From: Adenophora triphylla var. japonica
Lineage: Eukaryota > Streptophyta > Magnoliopsida > Asterales > Campanulaceae
DNA length: 64,000 nucleotides
NCBI GenBank assembly: GCA_022495995.1
Contig: JAFEMH010002574.1
Span: 186,001-250,000 of the forward strand
Reading direction: 5' to 3'
Within the stretch, counting starts at the first letter, position 1. Every line of letters begins with the position of its first letter. Both the position numbers and the translations under genes were made by a program. The notes under the pieces are model-generated. The model ran no database searches. It was given only the letters and a program-made list of their open reading frames with translations, and was not told the origin of the DNA. Below, piece after piece: positions 20,482 through 32,501 of the stretch.

Positions 20482-23400
20482 TTACTCAGGTACACGCGGT
20501 CCACAGGGTCTGAATGCTAAGCTTTCTCCATGAAGGGTTCTTCTTAAAGTTTTAACCTCTTCAGCATTTCTTCCAAGTGTAGTTTCAACTGCTCTTAATG
20601 CGGTTACAGATAGGGCAGTGGTAGTATTGTTGGCATCAACAGCTCTTGTATTGGCTGCAACACTCTCTTTAATTTCTTCAGAGTAAAGCTCAATGGAGGA
20701 GTTGAGAGTGTTGTAGAATGTATGGATCTCCCCCTGAATAGCTGCGGTTTGGTTGGAGAGAGCATCTCTCAAGGGCTCCAGATCAACAGACACATCAAGG
20801 GAGTTTCTCAATTCCTTGATAACATTATCCAGCTTCAAGTTAAATCCAGCCTTAAGGTTCTCAAACCTAAAACTAATATCATCATCAAAGGTTTTGATTT
20901 TGTCCTTGAGACTGTCTCCCACAATGTTCAGGTCAACATTGATTCTATCTTTGAGGGAGTCCAGCTCAGTTAGGATCTTGAGTTCCAAGGCTTCAAGGGC
21001 GACCTAGGATGGGGCGGTTGAGGTTGAAGCTTGTTGCTGCGGTTAGGAATCAGAAACTGTCTTCATGAAGGTTTCAAGGGCAGAGTTGGTAGAAGTGACA
21101 AAGGCATCTGATAACTGAGTGAGAATTTCATGGAGTTGAGATTTTGAAACTGCATCACCCAGTGCTTTGAGAAATCCATTTGCTAAATCTTGCTTGAAGC
21201 CCTGAAAACATGCTACAGCTGCGGTTTTAACAGCTTCAGCGGTTTGATTTATGGAACCTCTCTCCTCCTTAATGGCATCAATCAATTGGGCTTTAAGGAT
21301 GGCTATTTCAGTGGCTTGAGAGTCCACTTTGGAATGCAGGGAGCGGTTGGAGGCTTCAAGGGATGAGTTGGAGGCAGCCAAGGCAATGTTGGATTCAGTA
21401 AGCTTCAGCATGTGCCCTTGGTTAACAATTAGTTGAGATTGGATCAGTTGAAGGGTAGAAAGAATTTGGCAATAGTCAGAAGGAGGAACGGTTGAAGTGG
21501 AAGGGATTTAGGTAAAGGAGGGAGGCGGTTGAGATTCTGTGGTAAGAGCAGTTTGAGGTAGAGGGGTTAGAAGGGTTTGGAATATGCGGCTAGTTGGGAC
21601 TGTATATGGTGAAACAGTTGAGGGAGGAATTGGAAGTGTTTGGGGTAAGGTAGTTGGTGCAGTTGAAATAGGAGCAGTTGTAGGAGGAGGTGGAATATTG
21701 GTGGTTGGAATGTTTGAGGTGGTTGGGTTAGAGTTAGAGGATGAACTGGTGTGAGAATCATGATGGTCAAGTGAAGGTGTATTTTGTTGAAGGGGGGAAT
21801 TTGCAGGAGTAGGAGACTTGGGAGGAGGAGTATGGGCGCGGTCAGGAGAGGGAGTTGGGGTGCGGTTGCGGTTTGAGATGGAAACAGCAGGGGTGCAGTT
21901 AGAAGGAGGTGGAGTTTGAGCGCGGTTGGAGTGAGGAGGGGAATGAGAGCGGTTAGAGTGTTGAGGAGAATTTTGAGGTGAAGGAGTTGGGGTTCTGTTT
22001 TGGATGGAAATGGAAATGGCTTGGCCAACAGATGGTCTAAAAGTCCATTGGGAGAAGGCAGGAATGGGAATGGAGTCAGTTATGGAGGGGGAATGGGAAT
22101 GAGAGTTGGAAGATGAATGAGATGGTGAATTGGAAGTGGAATGGGATGGAGGTGGAGAAGGAGAAGGTTGTTGGGTCACGCGGTGTAGAAAGCATTTGGG
22201 TCCTTTGGTTGGGGTCTTTTTCTTGGCAATATGTTTAACCCTTTTAGGTTTAGGATTCTCCCCCTGAGCGGTTGCATCTCGGAGCGGTTGACGAGGAGAA
22301 GGCGATTGGGAGTTGTTTTGTGAGGAGTAGTGAGATTGGTCAGGGGATTGAGGTGGAGTTTGGATACGTGATTGGGTTGGAGGTGGTTGAGTAGTTAGCT
22401 GCGGTTGTAAGGGAGGTGATTGGGTTTCAGCTTCCTTGGTTTTACCTTGAGCAGTCCTCTTCTCAGCTCTCTCTTTCTCAATTCTTGCAATCTCAGCCTT
22501 GTAGAAGGCGGTTAGATCCTCATCAGAAAGTTTTGCCAAATCAGCCTGAGTTTGCTTGGCCTTCTTGGCTCTTGCAACCAAGGGAGGAATTGTTACATCT
22601 TCTTCTTCATCATCCTCATCAACAAGGGACATCTTCCCTTTGCCTTTCTTGCTAGTTCCAGCACCAGCTGCACCACGCGGTTGTGTTGGTGCGGTTCTGG
22701 TTTTTTTAGGAAGTGGTTCTTCAACAGTTTTTCTTTTCCTAGAAACCTTCCTCATAGCCTTGCCCAGACCCTGAACAGCAGTCTCAGGGGTCATCTCTAC
22801 ATAATGCTCCATAGGCTGGTGGGTGTCAGCATCATAAAGGGCCTTGTAATCAGCATTGCCAAAGGAGAATCTGAAGTTGTGGCAAGCTTTAAGCCCAAGG
22901 GATTCCTCATTTCCCTAATGCACAGAAATCTCTGGAGTGGTGGTTCTCAAGTCCTCCAGGTGCTGGTAATAGGTGAAGATGGCAGTTAGCAATCTACAGA
23001 AAGGTCTCCACCTGATATGCTCATATCCTTGATTGATAAGTATCTATGCTGTTTGCCAGTTCTCTCATCAGAATCCTTGGCCAATGGAGCTTGATTCCAT
23101 TGTAGATTACACAGCAATAAATCCATTGTTGTGAGGTGAAGTTGTTGTGGTTTCCAGTTTTGCCACACACAGACTTCCCTACCAAGTAGCAGAGATGGCT
23201 CATCAATTCTCCAAATGCTCTCTTGGGTTTCTTCTTGTAATACCCAGATAGTGAATCAAGATCTCCAGTAAGAGTGGAGCAGGTGGCATCCATAACCTCT
23301 TGAGATACATCAATAGGAGCACCAGATACGTGGAACTCATAAGTGCTTCTGATGTCCAGGTAATCTATAGAAACTTTAAAGCCTTCAACCACTCCAGTCA

Positions 23401-23617
23401 AGCAGGGGATTTTCTTGCCATCAGATAGCTCTCTTTCTCCACGCTCTGCGGTTGCATAAAACTGATCCACAAAGAGAGGAATGGTGTAGGTCTGCTTCTT
23501 GTTGAATAGGGGCAGAATTCCAGAAGCTTCCATCTTTCTGATCATCTCTCTGCCTAGAGCATCTGACTTTAGCTCTGGCTCATTGATTTCCCAACCTGGT
23601 AGAAAATATTGAGAGTT
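20482..23617 (-). pseudogene. SIRE envelope-like accessory gene, exon 2
   Basis: From a splice acceptor (TTTGTAG before 23617) the frame reads NSQYFLPGWEINEPELKSD into a domain (23545-23021) with IPLFVDQFYATAERGERELS and FTSQQWIYCCVIYNGIKLHW, similar in pattern to the 'putative plant transposon protein' family that follows pol in SIRE elements. A frameshift near 23030 leads into one long frame to 20482: a lysine-rich, nuclear-localisation-like segment (SRKRKTVEEPLPKKTR), an acidic patch, a Ser/Pro-rich region and a coiled-coil end. Stops occur near 22917, 21509, 21044 and 21004. Full length would be about 1050 residues. I see no signal peptide or membrane segment, so 'envelope' is doubtful. 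Confidence 0.7.
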
Positions 23618-24582
23618 CTACAAAGGAAAACACTCAAGTTAGATTCAAGTATGAGAGTCACAGTTTACAAGCGGTTTGGGCACACATGCAGTTGACATTA
23701 GTGCGGTTTTGAAAAATGAAGATTTTCAAACCTCAAGGAAACTGTGAATACAAGGTAGGAAAACAATTGATAAAATACAAAAGTATATTTACTTAGTACG
23801 TGGCATTGTAATCCAAAGTTATCCCACACATGCAAGCAGTGTTTTGGAGGGGAAGGTTATGGTTTCCAGCCTATATACTTGGTAATACTTAAGTAAGTTC
23901 TAGCATGCGGTTTCATAAGATAGTCATGCGGTTTTCAACATGCGGTTTGCAATAGAGAGCATGCGGTTGAAACATACGTTATAAGTGGTTACAAATATGC
24001 AGTTTCAAACACAAAGCATGCGGTTGGAACTGAAGCGGTTCAAACATGTAAACAAAATCCAAAATTTCCAAAAATTTACTAAGTATGAAAAACAAGATTG
24101 AAAATCAAGGCAATCCAAAGCATAAGAAATTTCTGAAAATGAAGATGAACAGGCACATGAATGCATGAAGAACATGAAGAACACCAAGAACAGAGATTCA
24201 ATGAAAGTTAACCAAAATGAACAAATAATATGTCAAAATGATCACATTGAGCAGTAGATCAATAATATAACAATAAAAATTCTTACTTTGCTCAGAATCA
24301 ACCAAAACAAGCAAAAACACAAAAGTGGGTTTTCGAAGGTTAAAAACTTTAAAACTCAAAATCAGTACCCAAATCAAGTGTTGATCATGAAATAAAGCAT
24401 ATAATCTTAATCTAGGAGTGAATCCGAACAAAACCCAAGTAATTTTACATAGAATGATCAAGAAATGAAGCATATATGAGTAAAAATCAGATTGAGTGCT
24501 TCGAAACTTGAATGTTCATCAATGGCAGTTTATTCAAGTATGATTTGCAGAAAAATAAGAGCATTAGAGTTAGAAATCATAC
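23618..24582 (-). other. Intron of the SIRE accessory gene
   Basis: The donor is GGTATGA after 24583 and the acceptor TTTCCTTTGTAG before 23617. Removing about 965 bases joins exon 1 and exon 2 in frame. The intron holds seven GCGGTT copies between about 23670 and 24040. Confidence 0.6.
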
Positions 24583-24612
24583 CATATCGAAGATGGGTTT
24601 CTTGGGTGCCAT
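24583..24612 (-). CDS. SIRE accessory gene, exon 1
   Basis: ATG at 24612 begins MAPKKPIFDM, ten codons ending exactly at a GT donor. It joins the acceptor at 23617 in phase 0 and so extends the accessory frame upstream of its first internal Met (23545). About 140 bases upstream is a TATA box. The exon is called on splice signals and frame only. Confidence 0.55.
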
Positions 24613-24744
24613 TGTTGATTTGAAATTTTAAAGCTTTTATGAAGGTTCGAGAAGAGAGAGAGAGTGAGTTGGTAGAAACTGACACTTATGGTACGGATGC
24701 CAGAGAGAACAGTTGGAAAAGGTTGAAAAGTAGGGGATGTCTTC

Positions 24745-24752
24745 TATTTATA
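24745..24752 (-). promoter_or_regulatory. Internal TATA box for the SIRE accessory gene
   Basis: TATAAATA (context CCTATAAATAGAAG) lies between pol and the accessory ATG. A CT-rich leader follows, as in plant promoters. It implies a separate transcript, not splicing from the genomic RNA. Confidence 0.6.
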
Positions 24753-25051
24753 GGCAAATGACTGGGCTTTGGCAGCTGAAGGGACAGACACCATTTCCCA
24801 CAGGGTGAATCATTACTTATACCCTTTCAGCTTCTACATATCAACCAATGACGGCTGACATGAAGGCCATTTAATGCTAATGTTCCCTTTGCATTAAATG
24901 CTTTTAAATTTTGAAATTTTGAGGGAAAACATTTGCAAAAATACCCTTATGCCAAAAGTAAAGATTGAAAAATAAATAAGAGGAATTTGAACAGTTTTTT
25001 TCTTTTTTAAAGATAAGTAATAAATAGATAGAATTTACACTAGGTTGAAAC

Positions 25052-25145
25052 GCGGTTGAGATCCAAGCGGTCAATGCAACAAGCGGTTAGAAATACGCGG
25101 TTGGTTGCTAGCGGTTGACTGCTTGCGGTTTGATTACACGCGGTT
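25052..25145 (-). promoter_or_regulatory. Dense GCGGTT tag cluster upstream of the SIRE accessory promoter
   Basis: Exact GCGGTT occurs at 25052, 25083, 25097, 25111, 25125 and 25140, and GCGGTC near 25066. That makes seven sites in 94 bases, with successive spacings of about 14-15. It sits about 300 bases upstream of the internal TATA box and just after the pol stop. Regular spacing of about 1.4 helical turns hints at cooperative binding, which is inference. Confidence 0.7.
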
Positions 25146-25224
25146 CAACAAGGTGAGGTTTGAATCCTCAACAGGAAATACAACCTAAACTCAACACACA
25201 AGTTAGCAAATAAAAGGAATTGAT

Positions 25225-26757
25225 TCATTTAAGTTCAAGCATACCCATTTCTCCTCTGAGGAAGGAAAACCTCTTGGAGTTAAGAGCCTTGGTGAGGATA
25301 TCAGCAATCTGGTTGTCCGTCCCCACGTACTCTAAATGGGTATTCCTCTTCAACACATGGTCTTTGAGGAAATTATACTTGATATCAATATGATTGATCT
25401 TGGAATGCATGACAGGGTTGTTGGAGACTGAAATTGTTGAAGTTTTGTCACACATGATAGGGCAAATTCCTTCTTCAATTCCATAGACCACCAACTGCTG
25501 CTTCATCCAGAGGATTTGACAGCAACAACTTCCAGCAGCAATATACTCAGCCTCTGTGATTGACACTGAAACTGAAGCTTGCTTCTTGCTTACCCAAGCA
25601 AGTAGTCTATTCCCGAGGAAATGACAAGTACCACTAGTGCTTTTCTTGTCAATAGTACAAGCTGCATAATCTGCATCTGAATAACCTACAAGATCGAAGT
25701 TTGAATCTTTGGAATACCAAAGTCCAAGGTTAGTGGTTCCAGATAAATAGCGGATTATATGCTTGACTGCAATCAAATGTGCTTCTCTAGGATCTGCTTG
25801 ATAGCGTACACATACACAGACACTAAACATGATATCGGGCCTACTAGCAGTTAAATAAAGTAATGAGCCAATCATAACTTGATATAAGGTTTGATCAACC
25901 TTCTTACATTTTAGATCTTTATCTAGCTTATTTCCGATGGCCATTGGAGTATCATATGCTTTAGCGTTTTCTAATCCAAACTTCTTTATCAACTCCTTGG
26001 TGTATTTGGCTTGGCTGAGGAAAATACCTTCTTCACATTGCTTGATTTGAAGCCCGAGGAGGAATGTTAATTCTCCCATCATGGTCATTTCAAACTTGCT
26101 TTTCATTATCTTTTCGAAACGCTTGCAAAGTAACTCATTAGTAGAACCAAAAATGATATCATCAACATATATTTGAACAAGTAAAGTATGATCATTGTAT
26201 TTGGCAATAAAAAGAGTTGTATCGATTTTACCGCGTTTAAATCCTTTTTCTAGTAAAAATTTAAAAAGAGTCCCATACCATGCCCTTGGAGCTTGCTTAA
26301 GTCCATACAAAGCTTTCTGGAGTTTGTAGACATGATTGGGAAATTTGGAGTCTTCAAATCCAGGCAGTTGTGCAACATACACGGTCTCTTGCAGTTCACC
26401 GTTGAGGAAAGCACTCTTCACGTCCATTTGATGTAACTTGAAATGCTTGAAAGAGGCGTAGGCTAAGAAGATCCTAATAGCTTCCAATCTTGCAACTGGA
26501 GCAAAGGTTTCATCATAATTGATTCCTTCTTCTTGCCTATATCCTTGTGCAACCAACCTTGCTTTATTCCTAGTGATGCTTCCATTCTCATCCATCTTAT
26601 TCCTAAACACCCACTTAGTTCCTATTACTCCTTGATACTGAGGTCTAGGCACCAAAGTCCAGACCTTGCATCTTTCAAACTGGTTGAGTTCTTCTTGCAT
26701 AGCAACGACCCAACTGGAATCTTGGAGTGCTTCATCAATCTTCTTGGGTTCAACTTA
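25225..26757 (-). CDS. SIRE reverse transcriptase and RNase H
   Basis: The frame is open for about 510 codons. Motifs in order are [73 protein letters not shown], the intact active site [13 protein letters not shown] (about residue 175 from the internal Met), [15 protein letters not shown] and the RNase H end [19 protein letters not shown]. It ends with [18 protein letters not shown] and a conserved C-terminus. It is normally the C-terminal part of a gag-pol polyprotein; a TAA at 26758 separates it from integrase here. It is the best-preserved polymerase in the window, and its RT region is nearly free of GCGGTT. Confidence 0.9.
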
Positions 26758-28460
26758 AGATAATAAGGAAGTATGCTCATCATAATTTGATCTCCTTGTT
26801 TGAACATCGAAAAACAGATCACCAATCACGTTAGAGAGAGGGTGACTGCTGACTTCACGAACCTTCGAGGGTAAGTCTAGTTGGACTGAGGTTGCTGAAG
26901 ATCTTCAATTGGAACATCGTTAGATCCTTCAGCGAAGTCATGAAATGTAAGTTGATGAAGAGGTTCTATAAGTTGGATGAGGGTATTCTCAACTTCTTCT
27001 TCCCTTGGAGTTGCATCTGGAATAGGAACTTCAGGTGCGGTTTCAAAAGTACGGTTTGAGGGAATGTCAGTTGAGGGTGCTGGATTTTGCGGTTGAGGTT
27101 CAGGTGCGGTTCTAGAGGGTTCACTTGTTTCATGATGCTTAGCAAAATCATCAGCAACATTTGGAGCCAAATGTGGCTCAAGGAGAGAATGCTCATCGAA
27201 AGTAACATGGACAGACTCAACTATCTTTATTGAAAACACGAAAAGCTTTTGAATGTTTAACATACACAACAAAAATACCTTCATCGGCCTTGGCTCCGAA
27301 TTTACCTCTATTTTCTCTTCCGTTGTAGAGGATAAAACATTTACAGCCGAAGATCTTGAAGAATGCAATGTTGGGGGTTCTTCCTCTCCAAAGCTCATAT
27401 GGAGTCTTATTATAGGTTTTGTTGATGAGGGAGCAGTTCTGAGTGAAGCATGCTGTGTTGATTGCTTCAGCCCAGAAATACTGAGGCAGCTTGGCTTCAG
27501 ATATCATTGTCTTTCCAGCCTCAATCAACGTCCTGTTCTTCCTTTCCACAACCCCATTTTGTTTTGGAATACCAGCAGTTGAGAAATTGTGATCAATCCC
27601 ATGGTCATCACAATACTGAGCAACACCGTTGTTCTTAAATTCTGTTCCATTATCTGATCGAAAACTAACGATGTCGTCTTCTTTCTGAGTTTGGAGCCAT
27701 CTAAAAAGTGCGGTGAGGATCTCATAGCAATCATCTTTGGAAATCATCATCTCAACCCACATATATCTTGAATAATCAACCACCACCACTAAAGTATATC
27801 TACTTCCTCCAATGCTGGCAGTGGTTACGGGTCCAAACAAATCTATGTGAAGCAGTTGTAAGCATCTTGAAGTTGACAAAGTGGTCTTGCTGGTGAAAGA
27901 CGGCGCGGATTGCTTACCAAGCTGGCATGCACTGCATTTCTCAGGATGGTGGTCAGCCACTTTGGGTAAACCACGAACGAGGTTTTCCCTACCTATCTTT
28001 GCAAGATACTTGAAGTTCAAGTGGCTCAACCTCTTGTGCCATAGCCAACTATTTTCTCTCACATTTTTAGCTACAAAACAGAGATTAGTAATACTACATG
28101 CAAAATCTAGATAAATAATGTAAATATTACTCTTACGAATCCCTGTGAGTAGGGTTACTCCAGAAATGCTATCTTTGATAAAGCAGTTTGATGACGTGAA
28201 GTTGCAAAGCATTCCTTTGTCGCAGAATTGAGAAATTGAAAGGAGGTTGTGCTTGAGTCCTTCAACAAGAGAAACCTTCTCAATAGCTAGGTTTCCTCTC
28301 CTTATTACACCATATCCAATGGTCTTTCCTTTGTTGTTGTCACCAAAGGTTACAGACGGACCACTTGCTTCAATGACATCTTCTAGTAATGATCTATCTC
28401 CAGTCATATGTCTTGATCAGCCACTGTCAAGATACCATTCATTATCCTTGGAGTGACCAT
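26758..28460 (-). pseudogene. SIRE protease end and integrase
   Basis: The protease active site near 28425 reads WYLDSG then TGA then SRHMTGD, where family members have Cys. Downstream come WLWHKRLSHLNFKYLAK, HPEKCSACQLGKQ (zinc-binding H-H-C-C), LLHIDLFGPV, FRSDNGTEFKN and IPKQNGVVERKNRTL, giving D, D and E. A frameshift near 27230 moves reading to the 27398-26877 frame, the acidic, proline-rich linker before RT. Two disabling changes are enough to inactivate it. Confidence 0.85.
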
Positions 28461-30872
28461 CCATTAAGCAAAGGACTTGAAATGTAAACATTAAGAACGA
28501 GGTCCCCCTTTATTCCTTGGGTCCTGAAGTTAGCAACCCTTCACGATCCACACCTGTTTGACAGAAGGAGGTTTACTCTTCCTAGCATTGGATGTGAACC
28601 GCAAAAGGCATTCTGCAGCCTTGTGACCTAAACCATCACACACAGAGCATTTATAAAAGCTACAAGCATCATGAGGTTTTACTAACTCCTTACTCTTCTT
28701 AGGAGTTGCATGCGGTTTGGGAGGCGCGGTTTCAGCCTTAACAAAGGGAACTGGCATTGGTTTGACCATGTATTTTCTAGGGATGCTATTCCTACTTTTG
28801 AAGGCAGGAGGAGCGTTCGAAGAAGAGGCGCGGTCAGCCTTGCAGTTGCCAGCACCACCTGTTCCACCAGAAGCGGTTGGAGCAGGGATACGGCCAACTC
28901 CAGAAGCCATTTTCTCTGAAGCTACACTCTCAGAATCCTTTGCCTTCATCTGAGAGTTCTTCCCATATTGCTTCTTTGGGTAGACATAATTGAAATTTTG
29001 TTGTCCTTTACCCTTAGAATTTGCACGCTTACTCTTAGGAATTTCTTTAGTTAGTTTCAAAATTTCCTCATCCTTTTCACAGCAGGATGCACACTTCTCC
29101 TCTTCACCAGATCCAAATCCAATACCCTCTTTAATTCCACTGGGTAGTTGGGTATCTATGATTTGATCCATGGTGGATTTTGACTTGAGCCACCCATTAA
29201 TAATCTTTTGGAGATCATTGATTTGGGTGACCAGGTCATCATTTCGGAGTTGAAGTGCATCAACCTTAGTTTCAAGGATGCGGTTTTGGTCAGCAAGAGG
29301 AGTCATGCTTTAGATTTGGTCCTTAAGATTTGAATTTTCAGACCTCATCACAGTTTTTTCCGTCTTGTACTGATTAAGTTCATCATGAGCTAAGCTTAAG
29401 GCTTTCTTAACATTAGAGAATTTGTGAATCATCATTTCTGCTTCCTTGAACATCCTTTCTTGTTCCACGGGAGAAACCTCTTTCACCACCTTTTTCAATA
29501 TTTTCTTCTTTGGAATTACTTTTGAAGGTGGAGCATGTGTAGGAGAAAAAATGGGACGTGAATACGAACAATTTCCTATCTTAATGCTTGGAGTAAGTTT
29601 GACATTATCATCCAACTTAAAATTTGGAATTTTTGCAGAAACCTCTTCTTCCTCCATATCTTGCAACTCGATTGACTCAGTATCTGACTCATCGGAAGCA
29701 TCTGCAATTAAGCAGAGATTAACCTCTTCGGTTTCTTCATCACTTTCATCATCAGAATCTGTTGCAATCCAAGTTGCTAATTCCTTGGAATTCTCTTCCT
29801 CCTCAGCAACCATTCCCTTGCGATGAGAAAATTTCGCAGGAGAGGTTTTCTTTTTCATGTATTTGTATTTAGGCTGTGGACACTCAGATGCAAAGTGATC
29901 AGGTTTTTTACAGTTGTAGCAAACTAGATCACTCTTTTTCTTTGTATCTGCAGCCTTAGAAAATGTTGCAGGAGGTTTGCCTTTTGAAAATGTTTTTGTG
30001 AAAGGTTTTGAGGATTTTCTAAACTTTTGAAATCTTTTCACAAACATGGCAAAATCATCATCATCCATCTCAATGAGTGATGAGGTTGATATGGAAGGAT
30101 CTGCAGTTTGATTGGATGTAGATGGTTTCTCCTCATGTTCCACGATGGACATGGAAAGCGATTTGGTTTTCCCTTCAATCTCTTCAATATGATTTAATTT
30201 AAGCTCATAAACTCTAAGATTTGCATACAAGTTACTTAACGACCAAGTATTCAAAACTTTGGAGTCTTCTAGAGAGGTAGCCTTATTAACTCATCTAGAA
30301 CCTAAAGCAGCTAGGAAAGTCATATTGATTTCCTTATCGGTTAAAGTTTTACCAAGAGATCTACAAGCATTAACTACCTCAACATAGCGGTCGTAGGTTT
30401 GACGTAAGGTTTCGTTGGATTTTCTGTTGAAGTTGTTGTAGGATCTTTCAACAGCATATAATTTGCTTTCCTTGCATTCGTCATCACCTTCGAGGTAGCT
30501 CTCTATGGCATCCCACATCTGCTTTGCGGTTTTGAGATACATCACTTTCTGAAGAGTTGAAACGGGGAGGGTTCCAGAAATTATGTGCCTTGCCTTGCTG
30601 TCCAAGGCAGCTAATCTCTTCTCTTCATCCGACCACTCATCTTTAGGCTTTTTGACCTCTGGAGTTTCTGTATTGGTGGTTGCATCAGTGTTGGCCTTCA
30701 TGGGAACAAACGGGCCATTGATTACGCACTCCACCAGCATTTCATCAATTGTTTCCAAATGAATAAGCATTCGGCACTTCCAGATGTCAAAGTGGTATTC
30801 GTTCAAGATTGGAATGTGTGAATAGTTAACAGTTGTCATTGTCTTTGAGTTTGCCAAATTGAATCGGCACAC
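28461..30872 (-). pseudogene. SIRE gag
   Basis: One frame runs from about 30872 to 28530 with in-frame stops at 30291-30293 and 29310-29312. It shows FDIWKCRMLIHLETIDEMLV and NETLRQTYDRYVEVVNACRS (Copia gag), the zinc knuckle CYNCKKPDHFASECPQPKYK, acidic stretches, a coiled coil (LETKVDALQLRNDDLVTQIN) and a second Cys/His motif CSVCDGLGHKAAEC. Long gags with C-terminal coiled coils are usual in SIRE. Single-base reversions would reopen it, so decay is recent. Confidence 0.85.
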
Positions 30873-30913
30873 AAGCTGTTAAGCTTGAAAAACAGTGGTT
30901 TTAAAATGTGTTA

Positions 30914-30925
30914 GCTCTGATACCA
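30914..30925 (-). other. Primer binding site of the SIRE element
   Basis: On the - strand TGGTATCAGAGC lies two bases inside the 5' LTR. It is the classic complement to the 3' end of initiator-Met tRNA used by plant Copia elements. Confidence 0.95.
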
Positions 30926-30927
30926 CT

Positions 30928-32496
30928 TGTTGGTCCCAAAGGTGGCAACAAGGGTGAAAATCAACTAGAGGGGGGAGGGTTAATAGCTGTTATAAATTTC
31001 TTGCCCTCTTTTAAAAACTAAACCTCTAAGCTTACAAAACCGCTTGCAGTTGATAATAGACTGCAAGTAGAGATGTAAAATGCACAGCGGAATAATAGAG
31101 ATACGAAGCGGTTTTGGGAGAGGCGGTTTGTAAAGCAGTTTTGGTGGAGCAGTTGGTAAGTGCAGTTTACAAACAAGTGTAGTTTTGACAATGTTAACTC
31201 CAAACACAATTCTTAATAATGGATAACTAAAAATAAGATCAAACAGAGATAGAGATAAATAATTAGTAATCACAAGAAATATAAATGCAGAAATATAAGA
31301 ACACGTGATTTGGAGTGGTTCAATCGATAAACGATCTACGTTCACTACCAAGATGGTTAGTCTTGGATTTTCAAGAGTGATTTGGAGTGGTTCAATCGAT
31401 AAACGATCTACGTTCACTACCAAGATGGTTAGTCTTGGATTTTCAAGAGTGATTTTACTATTGAGTATGAGAGATTACAAGTTACAAAGATTGATACTCA
31501 AATCTAAAATCTATTCTATGAAGATCAAATCCTAGACTATAACCAGTGTATCTCAAATGAATAATCTATGTGATTAAACAAGTGAGGTGTGTGTGTGAGA
31601 ACAAGATCAAGGCTCTTTAAATCTTTGAGATGTAGATCACAATGATTCTTGATGGTGTTAAGGCTTGATTTCTGGGCTGGGAAATATTTCTTGAAGGTTG
31701 AAGATGAAGATTCAAAGGGTTGAATAATTTCTGGGCAGAACTTCAGCTTCTATGAACACAGCACTTTCAATTTTCTCAAGCAATCTTTAAATGGTGAAGA
31801 TTGGGGGTATTTATACCCAAGCATCCAAGATATAGCCGTTGGACACAGCTGCTGCAAGGACAATACTTGATGCTTTCCCATTGGTCCACAGCAACCACTT
31901 TTGTCCTTTGATATAGCAGCTGCAGATAAAGCTGATCAGGCTCCAGCTGCAAGCAATGAGGTTAGGACACCTGTCACCTTTTCAAGATCTTTGCAGATCT
32001 TATTTGAAAAGTAGTCACGTGACAAGATATGGTGGTTGACATTTGATATTGCTGACATGGATTCCAACCTTAAAAAGTGGTTCACTTCAAGTCTTCAATC
32101 ATTGGATGCAGTCCTGGAGTGGAGCGGTTGGATAGATGCGGTTTCACCAGGAGGTTGCAAAGTGCAGTTTGAAATATTGGAACTGCACGAGTGCGGTTCA
32201 TCAAGCGGTTGTACTGCAGTTGTTCAAAGGCAGATTCAAAGAAGAATTCCTCATGCGGTTGCATGTGCGGTTTGAGGTGCGGTTTTGAAACTGCTTGGAA
32301 CTGCAACCTTATATCCAATGAGTTTTGTGCCAGTCTTCAAGCCTAAATTTAACCTATTCTATAAAATGGACTTAGCTAAAATATTGAAGTCTAAGCTTCA
32401 TTACATAAGGTCTTAAAGTCCTTAAAATAGACAGGAGGTTATGGTATCAATCAAATCTAATACAAAATAGGAGGGTTAAAATATGCATACCCAACA
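30928..32496 (-). repeat. 5' LTR of the SIRE element (1569 bp)
   Basis: Termini are TGTTGG and CCAACA. A - strand TATA box is at 31815-31808, with seven GCGGTT tags upstream (32101-32290). A 72-bp tandem duplication (31305-31376, 31377-31448) is absent from the other LTR. Apart from that and the rbcL insertion the two LTRs differ at only scattered positions. Confidence 0.9.
31305..31448. repeat. 72-bp tandem duplication in the SIRE 5' LTR
   Basis: GTGATTTGGAGTGGTTCAAT begins at 31305 and again at 31377, and the next unit start at 31449 diverges. The 3' LTR has one copy near 18586. The duplication arose after integration or was lost in the sister copy. Confidence 0.85.
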
Positions 32497-32501
32497 CATG
32501 G
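32497..32501 (+). repeat. Right target-site duplication CATGG of the SIRE element
   Basis: It is an exact copy of 18197-18201. Confidence 0.9.

Noticed and set aside
20482..23617. Viral-type envelope glycoprotein in the SIRE element
   Set aside because: I see no signal peptide, membrane segment or fusion motif; the basic and coiled-coil regions suggest another role, so 'envelope-like' is kept only as the conventional name.
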